Of a DNA stretch of 64,000 bases, positions 56,183-64,000 are shown in pieces. The DNA is from Pinguiococcus pyrenoidosus (Eukaryota; Sar; Pinguiophyceae; Pinguiochrysidales; Pinguiochrysidaceae), in assembly GCA_019677205.1 (NCBI GenBank), contig JAAMXY010000261.1, positions 14,751-78,750 on the forward strand. The letters are read 5' to 3'. Made by a program: the position numbers and the translations under genes. The notes beneath the pieces are model-generated. The model searched no databases. It had not been told where the DNA came from and was given only the letters and a program-made list of their open reading frames with translations. Position 1 is the first letter of the stretch; each line of letters begins with the position of its first letter.

Positions 56183-57875
56183 CTAGTACATAAGCTGTCG
56201 CGCCATTGCGATTTCAAGCAGTCTCTCCAGGTTGACAGGGTCCTCTGCCAACAGGGCATCGAGATCTCGTCGGACCCCGGAGATGAGCTCCCCGAACTTG
56301 GCGCGCGTCGCGTCGATCTGCTTCCAGCGTGCATCCAAAAGGCGAATGAGCAGGCAGACGATCTCCGCGAAGACCTCCATCGCAGCGGTCTCTCCCTCGA
56401 CGTTGAAGAGGCCCCACCCGAGCATCTCATGCGGGTTGAAGCCATCCCGGCGCAGACGGAACACATCGGCAACCATGAGCGTGATGTTGTTCACGACAAT
56501 CGCCAACGGGTAGTGCTTGTCCGTCCGCGGCGCCTGCTCCTTCAGAATGAGCGTCACCTTCGCCGGGTACGACACGGAAAAATGCAAGAAGCATCGGAGG
56601 GCCAAGGTGCCAGAGTTCTTGAAATCGTCGGTGGGATTCGTGCTCATGAAGCCCAGGGCCTTCCAGCGCTTGCCGGTCGCCTGGAAAGGTTCTCCCGGCA
56701 GCAGCGACGACCACAGGTCCAGCAGCAAGTGATCGGTGGACCCTTCACCGGTGAAAAAATCGCACAATGCGATCATCGAGGCCGCTTCTACGGGCGTTGG
56801 ACCACGTTGGACGCCACTCTCGAAGCTGCTTGTACCGCCCAAGTTCATCTCTATGCCTTTCCGAGCCGCTTTCCACGCTGCCTTGAGCATGCCGACGCCC
56901 GCCACCGCCGCTTGTCCCGTCCGGCGACGAAGCTCCTTCGCCGCTTCCGAATTGAGCGCCTGGAGGAAAGACACGGTGAGGCGCATCAATGCTCTGGTGA
57001 TCGCGACTTGGCCGCTGCCGTCTTACCGCTGTGGTCTGCTGACGCAGCGCCTCCACCGCAGACGCCGCCTGTGCGGGACGAGCAGGAAACATGAGCTACT
57101 GCTCTTGCTGAATCTGGCCTTTTCTTTCCGCCGAGATGCAAGAGGCACTGCTTCTCTACAGTACATACGTAAGCGGATGTGTCGTCTCCTCCTGTTCCGG
57201 GGTCGCTTGGTCGCGGAACGGGCCGTAGCTTCTCCCGGCTCTGGAGAAGCAGGGAAAGGATCTCGGTTACCCCTCCGCAGATCCGGCACTTCCCATCCAC
57301 TACCCAGCCGGCGATCCCCGTTTGCTTCGCCCTCACCTTCTTCCGCTCCGTCGGCGCATCGTCCGGCAGCGACGCAGGAATCGTCTCCGCGTACACCACT
57401 TCGTCGTTCTCCGGGGCGCCGTACTTCTCCTCCTGGAAGTCCAGCGGCAGCACCCGCAAGTGGATGGTGCAATTGGCTCCGATGCCTGCAACGCCTCGAC
57501 GGAGCCATCAGACTCCTACTGGAGTTTACATGTCCTCCGTGGAAAACAGAGCCAATCGCACCTTCCCAGATCGGAACCTCCGCGCTTTCGTCGCTGAGAT
57601 CCTTCCACACGTGGCTTCCGGCCCACGGCAGTCTGGCGCGGAAGTGGTACTGGCCCACATAGGGAAACCAGTAGCGCAGCTCGCCAACTGTGAGTGGACC
57701 GTCCACTACTTGGGGCCAAATCACACGTGCTGCTTAGGTCAATCCGGCCCGGCAACTGACTGGGGAAAGTGGAGGGACGCGCGAACGCACCGTCGGCGGC
57801 GGGAATTACGAAGCTACTGCATAGGCCAGTCTCCGGCGCGCGCGGATCGCCGATGATCTCGTAATTGATGTTCAT
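56183..57875 (-). CDS. ELMO-domain protein with novel N-terminal region
   Basis: The last exon (56183 to about 56988) encodes an ELMO domain: LWSSLLPGEPFQATGKRWKA, LGFMSTNPTDDFKNSGTLAL and YPLAIVVNNITLMVADVF. Known: ELMOD proteins are GAPs for Arf/Arl GTPases and ELMO proteins act with DOCK exchange factors. Upstream exons 57791-57875, 57520-57687 and from 57485 encode MNINYEIIGDPRAPETG, then a beta-rich stretch (ELRYWFPYVGQYHFRARLPW) and HLRVLPLDFQEEKYGAPEND, which I do not recognise. The joins among the middle exons (about 56990-57300) are uncertain. ELMOD proteins usually lack such an N-terminus. The catalytic Arg of ELMOD GAPs was not identified with confidence. Confidence 0.65.
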
Positions 57876-59642
57876 TGCGACACAGAAGCGATGAGAGTCG
57901 CTTGGAGGCGGCGAAGACGCCGAAAGGGGGCGACGAGCGACATGTTTCAAAGTTGTGATGATAAATTTTGAAGTAAATAAAGATATTGGCTACCAAAACT
58001 CTGATATGTGGATATTGCGTAGATTCAAGCTCATTATAAACTAAAAAGAATTGATACCGTAAATATATTTATATTTTTGAAAATACTTTAAATAAAACGG
58101 CGGGATCGTGGATGATGTTTTCGGTTTCGCCGTCGATCTTGGGTAATCCTCCCTGCCTTGCCTTCGTCTAAGGCCCGAGCCCCGTCGTCGTGGAGTAAGG
58201 CCGAAGCCGTCGCCCGCTACGCCTCTGGAGTCACCGCACAGCCACTCCAAGGACGCTGAAGACCATGGAGAGCGGAGAGAACTGGCGCAGCTGGCCTCTT
58301 TCGGCCAAGAGGAACACCTCTCGGCGGCGAAGGAGGCGCCCGGATCGGCATCGGAAAGGCGCCCGGATCGGCATCGGAAAGGCGCCCAAAGCGGAGTAAA
58401 GCGGGAGCTGGCAAATCCCGAGGAGCTACAGACTTTCGCCTCAGCAATACTTAAAAAGTTTCCAAAGCCGGTTTCCAGATTCCAATTGAGCTTCGCATCC
58501 ACCCTATTGCTAATTTTGGGCTTCTTGAGCTCCTTATGCATCGCAGATGGCCCCAATGTGCTCGGAAAGTTGCCTTCGTGATGGTATTTTGGGTCTGCGG
58601 TAGCGGAGACTGCCTCCCCGTGGCCAGTGCGTTTTCCAATGTAAATATGGTAGCGCTCGCGTCGCCCGGCCGGGACCCTGCAGATCTTGTGGCCCACTCG
58701 TGTGCGTCGTCTAGCTCGAGCCCCGGCTCAGTCTGCAGAGGCGGAGACTGCTCCAACTGGAAGAAAGTGAGCGGAGACTCTGAGAGCGCCATTAGCCCAT
58801 TATCGGATTTGGCTCTCGCTCGAGGTCTTCGACCGCTTTCGGAGCGAAGACTTTGGGTCTCTGACACACTTCCTGGCGTCGCAGATGAGCCCCATGGGAC
58901 TCTAGCCGATGTTATGCTGAGAGAAGTACACTGCTTGCTCAAGATAAGTTGCAGGCCTCGCCAATCTGTAGACCGTGTTGCACAGCGCTTCCACTCCACT
59001 GCATATGAATTTCTCCGTACGAAATCCTGGCAGCACTTTACGGTGGGGCGCGCCGCTTCTTCCTCGACTGCCTGGACGCCATCGTGTGCCGGCCACTGTT
59101 GGGATCCTCGACGGCGAGTAGATGATCCTATAAGAAAGCTTCGAATCTGGCCAAAATAGTGCCTTATGAGGCCATAGGAAGGTTTGAGTATTCACTTATA
59201 ACATGGCTTCACTGCAAGACTCTTGAGTGACCTCTAATATGGCTAAAGAAGGATTACCCTTTATCGTCTCTGATTGGTCCATCTGGCTTTTTCGTCGACG
59301 GTTACATTAATACCCCTTTTAACCTGATTGTTTACCTGAATTTGTTTCCCTGAGAATCAAATCTCTTTTTTCCCTGTCCGCCGACCGTCACTTTCGATAC
59401 TGTACAGCGAGCGCCAGGCGGACGGACGGACATTCGCGTCTGTCGTCAGCGGCGCTGTCGCAAGTGGAGAGCGTGGAGAGAGGCTCAGCAGCGCGTGTGA
59501 TCCTCCTTCTTCAACACTCTTCACTGCACCGCTGACCGTAAGGGCAGAGGCCACCGGTTGCAATCGGAATTCTTCCTGAGAAGTGGCGTGAAGTTCAAGC
59601 GCGCCTTCCCGAGCTAAGATCGCTGCGAGCTGTGCCTTCGGC
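57876..59642. other. Long spacer with AT-rich island and short tandem repeat
   Basis: 57950-58095 is AT-rich and lies just upstream of the ELMO gene, as at other gene starts here. A 23 bp unit occurs twice plus a part at 58335-58388. Frames of 180-220 codons on both strands (for example 58536-59159 plus) show no motifs. The last 300 bp before 59643 should hold the LYR gene promoter. Confidence 0.4.
58335..58388. repeat. 23 bp tandem repeat
   Basis: Two exact copies of a 23-mer beginning GGCGCCCGGATCGGC and ending CGGAAA at 58335-58357 and 58358-58380, then the first 8 bases of a third. Confidence 0.9.
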
Positions 59643-60144
59643 ATGTCGATTCCGGTGCCGCAGTTGTATCGGAGAATCCTGAAGCTCGCGAAGGTGTTTC
59701 CCAGCAAGAACCGCGAGTCCATCTACAGGGAGATTCAGTTGCAGTTCCACCGAGACAAGACGCTCACGGACCCTACGGTAGCACCGGGGCACCGGGTCGG
59801 CCACAACGCCAGTGGCAGAATCGCTCCAACTCATCGCCGTCTTCTCGCGCAGGCAATCGCGGAGCGGTTAAGCGTGGCGCACAGAGGGGTGCAGCAACTG
59901 AGCATGTACACCAATCTGCAGGGAGTGAAGGGCGACTGGAGCGTGACATTAGAGCAGAACCCCTTCCCCAAGCCACCGGAAAAGGTACAAGACTTTCCGC
60001 CGCTCCTTCGGGCTGCACTCCACCCGCCCCCTGCTGCTTCTTCATCATCCTCCTTCTAATGATTTGCTCCTTCCCTCGTCCCTGGGAATGGTGGACCTCC
60101 TCTAGGACGGCAGCGAGAAACCGCTCCCCGGGAAGGCCGAGTAA
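59643..60144 (+). CDS. LYR-motif protein (LYRM family)
   Basis: Three exons at about 59643-59777, 59852-59984 and 60106-60144 give about 101 aa. The start MSIPVPQLYRRILKLAKVFP carries the LYR tripeptide in the first helix, followed by a second basic helix (RESIYREIQLQF) and a third (AIAERLSVAHRGVQQLSMYT). Known: LYRM proteins are small mitochondrial helical proteins that bind acyl carrier protein and help complex I/II/III or iron-sulfur assembly. The member cannot be named. The tail is Pro/Lys-rich. Confidence 0.75.
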
Positions 60145-60243
60145 AGCCCCCATGCTTTAAATTTGAACCGCAGAAGGATCTGCGAGAAGCTTCCTTGATC
60201 GCTTCTCGTCGGACCCAAGACGGAGCCTCCCTCGCTATGCTGA

Positions 60244-62404
60244 TCACCCAAGCGTTTCGTACCGCACGCGCCCTCTTCGCCACCGCATGGCCACCATCAG
60301 AGAGACGGCGACCAGCAAGCAGAAGAGAACCACACCCTGGTAAAGGCCCTGCTCCGCCTGCGGCTCCGCCACGACGTTCGGGCTCTCCATCTTCAGGTTC
60401 GTATCCCACGGCGCCTTGTAAGGGTTGTGGCCCGCCTCGGGATTGAAGGACATGTCCCAGAAGAGCCCAACCTCGTCCGCTGCGTCGTCATCGAAGAATC
60501 TGGTCGGGAGCTTGAAGGACATGTTGAAACCGAATCCCCAACCGCCTCCGTGTTCGACCGCTGTCAACACGCAAAGGGAGACAAGAGGAAGGCAGTCAGC
60601 GATGTTGCAGCGAGGCGAGCGGGCTGTGCCTCTTCCTCGTGCCGGTGAATTCTCGCAAATCAGCTGTGGCCCCTTCCGCGCATCCTTACCTCCACAGCCG
60701 GTGCAATTCAGGAACACCATGCCACCGCCGCCTCCGCCACCTCCGAGGACGCGGATGGTTCCACTGTCGGTGAGGCACTGCCTCAGGGTCGGGATGGTGT
60801 TCTCCTTGAGCGCCTTGCGGAAGCCGTCGGGGTCGGCGTCCGCGTCAGCATTTCCTCCGTAGACGTATGGCTCCTCCACGCCGTCCGCGTACTGCGTGGT
60901 GTTGGAGGTCAAGCGCCGATGCCACTGCCTCCAGTCGTACTGTAAGGCCCGGTGGTGCTCCGGGACAGACACGGTGGGGTCATTGAACCAATACTTGTCC
61001 ACTAGGTCATAGGAGGCGTTCCTGCCCTTGTCTTCGTAGAAGCTGTAGTCTGCCTTGTACACCTCCTTCTTCTTGTCATCATGCTCTCCTGGAGTGCCGC
61101 CGCCGCCACCACCTCCCAGACTCGCCAGCTGCCTCCACTTGCCTTCCACCTGTGCCACGACCAAAGCAGAAACAGCAAGAAGAAGGACACAAACACATGA
61201 AGGACGTGAGACGTCCGAAATGCTGGCAGCGGGTCGCGTGGGAAAGGGAAGCGAGCTTGCTTACATCGCCATAGATCTGCATGCCTCCGCCACCCCCTCC
61301 GCCGAAGTTGGAGCAGCGCATGTGGCGAAGGACCGGTGGGCCCTCCGGCGGGGTCCAGAAGATGACGGGCTTCGGCTTGGGCGGCTCCGGGACGGAGTAC
61401 TCCGTGCGATTCTCGATCCAAGATGTGGGCGGCTGCTCCACGGTGACGGTCGGCACTGCCGACGGCTGCGGAGACGGGTGCATGGTGGGCGACAACGTCT
61501 CCACATAGTCCTCGCCTACATCCCCAGGGGTCACTTCCACGGGAATCGCCCTGTCGTGCATATAGTTGTAGTCACACTCCATGCCCCCGCCGCCGCCGCC
61601 GCCGGCGCTGATGATGGCCTTATCGGCGGGCACGGTGCTTCCTTCGCAGTACACCTGGAACCCAAAGCCGCTGCCTCCCCCGCCTTCCACACCAGTGAAG
61701 GGGCCTTGGCTGCGCACGTCGAGGCCGATCCCCTCGACGTCCCGGGCAGCGTCGATGACCGGATCGAAGCCGAAGTTCCGACTGGCACCTCGGATGCGAT
61801 CCACGTCCACAGTGGGCGCGTACAGGAAGGTGAAGATGTACGGCGGGATATTCTGCAGGAAAGCACCACGTCAGTACAAGCATATTTGACGCTTCGCAAG
61901 TCAGGATCAGGCCACTCGACGAAGGACCAGCCGCATGGCTTTCGCAAAAAGGGTCTCGCGACGAAGCTCCCCAATCGGTCATCCCCCCTGACGAGGCGTC
62001 TCGAGAGGCTCTCATCCTGCCTGATTCGCCCTGCCGGAAGCTCGGAAACGTACCTTGGCGAAGGCGTTCAGCTGGCGCATGACGAAATCGTGCATGATGG
62101 GCTCCAGGTTCTCGTCGCAGGCCGGATACACGATGCCCTCGGTGATCTCCTCATCTGAAACGGCGCAGTCGTGAGCGGCTCTTGCGGCGCAGTGCGGTCA
62201 TTTTGTAGAGGCTTGCGAACCAGATGCGTAGCCCTTGCGGATGCCGAAGAAGGGAATGGACGTCTGAGTGGTCAGATGGGCGTTGAGAGGCCCGAATCCG
62301 CCGATCTGCTCGATGAAGATTCGCATCTGCCACAGGAACGTGCGCAGGTCATTGGAGAGCTTGCTCCGGTCTGCCGGCGTCCGAGGACTGGCCGTGGAAT
62401 CCAT
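60244..62404 (-). CDS. Single-pass membrane protein with repeated poly-glycine modules
   Basis: Five exons, 62221-62404, 62054-62154, 61265-61852, 60690-61149 and 60244-60560, give 549 aa. Seen: several glycine-rich blocks (SAGGGGGGGMECDYN, CSNFGGGGGGGMQIYG, IRVLGGGGGGGGMVFLN, VEGGGGSGFGFQVYC, VEHGGGWGFGFNMSF) between Pro-rich linkers, N-glycosylation sequons (NRT, NAS, NTT, NCT, NMS) and one TM helix near the end (GVVLFCLLVAVSLMVAM) followed by a basic tail. No clear signal peptide is seen at MDSTASPRTPADR, so an upstream exon may be missing. The blocks recall the glycine-rich domain of ALK/LTK receptors, but I cannot show homology. The family is unknown; the topology suggests a cell-surface or endomembrane protein with a large lumenal domain. 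Confidence 0.65.
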
Positions 62405-62931
62405 GTCGAGCGGAAGGAGCGCGCGTCGCGCGGCGGACGAGACGGCGGCGTGGCGCGGCGAAGATCTGCACAAACTTTCAATCAAGAAAGCGAAAAGCGA
62501 ATAGCGAAGATCGAACTTGGTGCTCCGCAGCGATCTTGCACAGCTTCGTTTGGAATATCGATATGGATAGACGGATCGACTTGGAGTTTGGAACTTGGAG
62601 CTTGGAGCTTGGCGCTTGGCGCTTGGAGCTTGGAACTTGGAGCTTGGAGCTTGGCGCTTGGCGCTTGGAGCTTGGCGCTTGGAGCTTGGCGCTTGGAGCT
62701 TGGCGCTTGGAGCTTGGAGCTTGGCGCTTGGCGCTTGGCGCTTGGAGCTTGAAGGAAAGCATGCGCTTTTGCTGACGCAGAGAAGCAGGAGGAAGGTCCG
62801 TAGGCGTGGGGGAAGCCTAGCGTGTTGCCTACTAGTCGCAGCAGCAAGATTGCGAAGTTAAGCTTCTCTTTCCTAGTGCGACCTGTTAATTCAAAGGAGG
62901 GCACTCGCACCTTTCCCCTCCCGTCTAGAGC
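62405..62931. other. Spacer between two minus-strand genes
   Basis: It contains the heptanucleotide repeat. Near 62873 an alternative end of the upstream gene is possible, by a donor CA|GTGAGC and an acceptor after TTAACAG. No other gene is seen. Confidence 0.45.
62580..62750. repeat. Heptanucleotide tandem repeat (TTGGAGC/TTGGCGC)
   Basis: About 24 copies of a 7 bp unit alternating between TTGGAGC and TTGGCGC, with rare TTGGAAC. Frames through it on both strands give false repetitive peptides (LELGAW or KLQAPS). Confidence 0.97.
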
Positions 62932-64000
62932 TCACTGCGTGAGGTCGATGAAGTTGTCATCGACCACCAGTTTGCATGGCCTCTCGACCGCGGTCTTTCT
63001 CTCCACTCCTGCGGCCCGCTTCGCCCTAACTCCTGGGCACTTTGCGGGACTTTTGTCTTCGCCATCGTCTTCGTCATCGCTCAGCACGATGACCTCTGCA
63101 TCTCGTCTAGGGCCAGCCTTCTTCACAACATCTCCAGCGCCGCGCAGAAGCTTTGCGACGCTGCCCGCGCCTTCAGGTGTCTCGGGTCCTCTTTTCGCCG
63201 CGCTTGCCCGTAACTTGGTTGCCACTTCGCTTGGCCCCTTCGGGGTTGTTGCCATGCCTGCTTCGCCTGTCGACTTGACAGCTTCCCCGCGCTTCCGCGG
63301 CGACGGCCTCCGGCCGAGGAGCTCTCCTGCATCCTCCTCTTCCGACGTGGCGAACGGATCGTCGTCCCAGGCATCCAGACAGCTCTTGCGCTTTCCGGGA
63401 CGTGGTTCAGGCTTCATCCGGATCCTTTCCCTCCTAACAGAATCTTTGATTGCTTCAGCTTCGATCCGGTCCCGCAATGGGGTGGACAAGTTGGTGGCCG
63501 AGCTCGCCCCGCTTCCCCTTTCTGGCCGGCGTTCCTCGCCTTTCTCTTGGAGAGGCGTCCCGTCCCAGAATGCGTCGCCAAGATTTCGCCGCCGCTTGCG
63601 CTGATGCTTGGGACTTCCCGAGCGCCTTCGGCCCGGGGGCGACTTCCCATTCTTGCTCTCCCATGCTGCCAGGTCCGGCAGCACATCTCTCCAGGTCCAC
63701 CAGCGGCGCACCTTCTGACTGCAAGGACAGGGAACTGCCCAGCAGTGCGACCACTGGTGGATTGCATCCGCCACGGCCTTGCCCCTCGCCGTCAGCAAGA
63801 AGCGCTGCGGCTTGGACTTCCTCACTTTGCTGGCAAGGGGGCCGTCCGCTCCTTCCGCTCCGAGGACGTTCTGCGTGAAGCCGCTCCAGCCGTCGTACTG
63901 GAAGACCTGGCCGGCGACCTTTCCCGAGCCATAGATCGGCTGCTGGCTGAGATCAGAGAACTCCGCTTCCCGCATAGCTTCCTCCTTGGTGAACTCCTCA
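62932..64000 (-). CDS. Nuclear protein with MUS81-like winged helix and SUMO-interacting motifs (5' end outside)
   Basis: The frame is open from the window edge. Near the start, EEFTKEEAMREAEFSDL, YDGWSGF and QRFLLTARGKAVADAI follow the pattern of the winged-helix domain of MUS81 (LTKEELIREA...YTAW...ARYSLTEEGLALAE). The rest is disordered and basic with SP sites, and the C-terminus has two SUMO-interacting motifs: AEVIVLSDDEDD and NFIDLTQ. No ERKxxxD nuclease motif follows, and the next 500 bp leave no room for the nuclease domain. A DNA-repair or SUMO-linked chromatin role is inferred. The stop codon overlaps a possible donor, but using it would add only two residues. Confidence 0.5.
   Translation of the reverse strand, partial: EEFTKEEAMREAEFSDLSQQPIYGSGKVAGQVFQYDGWSGFTQNVLGAEGADGPLASKVRKSKPQRFLLTARGKAVADAIHQWSHCWAVPCPCSQKVRRWWTWRDVLPDLAAWESKNGKSPPGRRRSGSPKHQRKRRRNLGDAFWDGTPLQEKGEERRPERGSGASSATNLSTPLRDRIEAEAIKDSVRRERIRMKPEPRPGKRKSCLDAWDDDPFATSEEEDAGELLGRRPSPRKRGEAVKSTGEAGMATTPKGPSEVATKLRASAAKRGPETPEGAGSVAKLLRGAGDVVKKAGPRRDAEVIVLSDDEDDGEDKSPAKCPGVRAKRAAGVERKTAVERPCKLVVDDNFIDLTQ

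Noticed and set aside
62478-62910. Repetitive frames reading KLQAPSS or LELGAW
   Set aside because: Translations of the heptanucleotide array in several frames on both strands, so not coding.

Overview
This is nuclear DNA of a flagellated microalga with a complex plastid. Genes are split by short GT-AG introns, mostly 50-170 bp and often with a CTAAC-like branch site. There are no operons or ribosome binding sites. The plastid is inferred from a hydrophobic signal peptide followed by a transit-like stretch on a cupin protein (32794-33323), a VOC protein (10945-11999) and probably a lipoyl synthase (54727-56137). The VOC protein also carries a twin-arginine thylakoid lumen signal. The flagellum is inferred from an outer-arm dynein light chain 1 (31481-32478). 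The neighbouring LRRC45-like gene fits this. Coding DNA is GC-rich and short AT-rich islands separate divergent genes. A cryptophyte, or another alga of the red plastid lineage, fits best, but I cannot name the species.

Layout. 1-8.1 kb: 5' end of a protein kinase gene (-), a two-pore potassium channel (+) and a long coiled-coil protein (-). 8.1-9.8 kb: no recognisable gene. 9.8-13.1 kb: a basic low-complexity protein with a partial tandem duplication, a plastid-lumen VOC protein and a flavin-reductase-like secretory protein. 13.4-17.4 kb: pyruvate carboxylase. 18.4-20.4 kb: the ATP-synthase assembly factor ATP10 and a PHO80-type cyclin, divergent. 20.5-27.8 kb: the spliceosome core protein Prp8 as one exon. 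28.4-31.3 kb: a small Cys-rich orphan and a secreted Hedgehog-type Hint protein. 31.5-37.0 kb: DNAL1, plastid cupin, an assembly gap with a GCTT microsatellite, LRRC45-like and RER1. 37.2-43.1 kb: COQ8/ADCK and a membrane-anchored pepsin-like protein whose catalytic motifs are altered. 43.1-54.1 kb: possible EF-hand exons, then a giant DENN plus PH domain protein. 54.7-57.9 kb: lipoyl synthase and an ELMO-domain protein. 57.9-64 kb: a repeat-bearing spacer, an LYR protein, a glycine-rich single-pass membrane protein, a heptanucleotide repeat, and a partial protein with a MUS81-like winged helix and SUMO-interacting motifs.

The genes are mixed housekeeping genes (splicing, trafficking, mitochondrial assembly, anaplerosis, lipoylation) with ciliary and plastid genes; no biosynthetic cluster is evident. 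The main regulatory pattern is divergent gene pairs sharing an AT-rich spacer, with E2F-like TTTCCCGC or TTTCGCGC boxes close to the start codons. Exon limits were read by eye from frame continuity and GT/AG sites and may be off by one or two bases. Several 5' ends remain uncertain and are marked.
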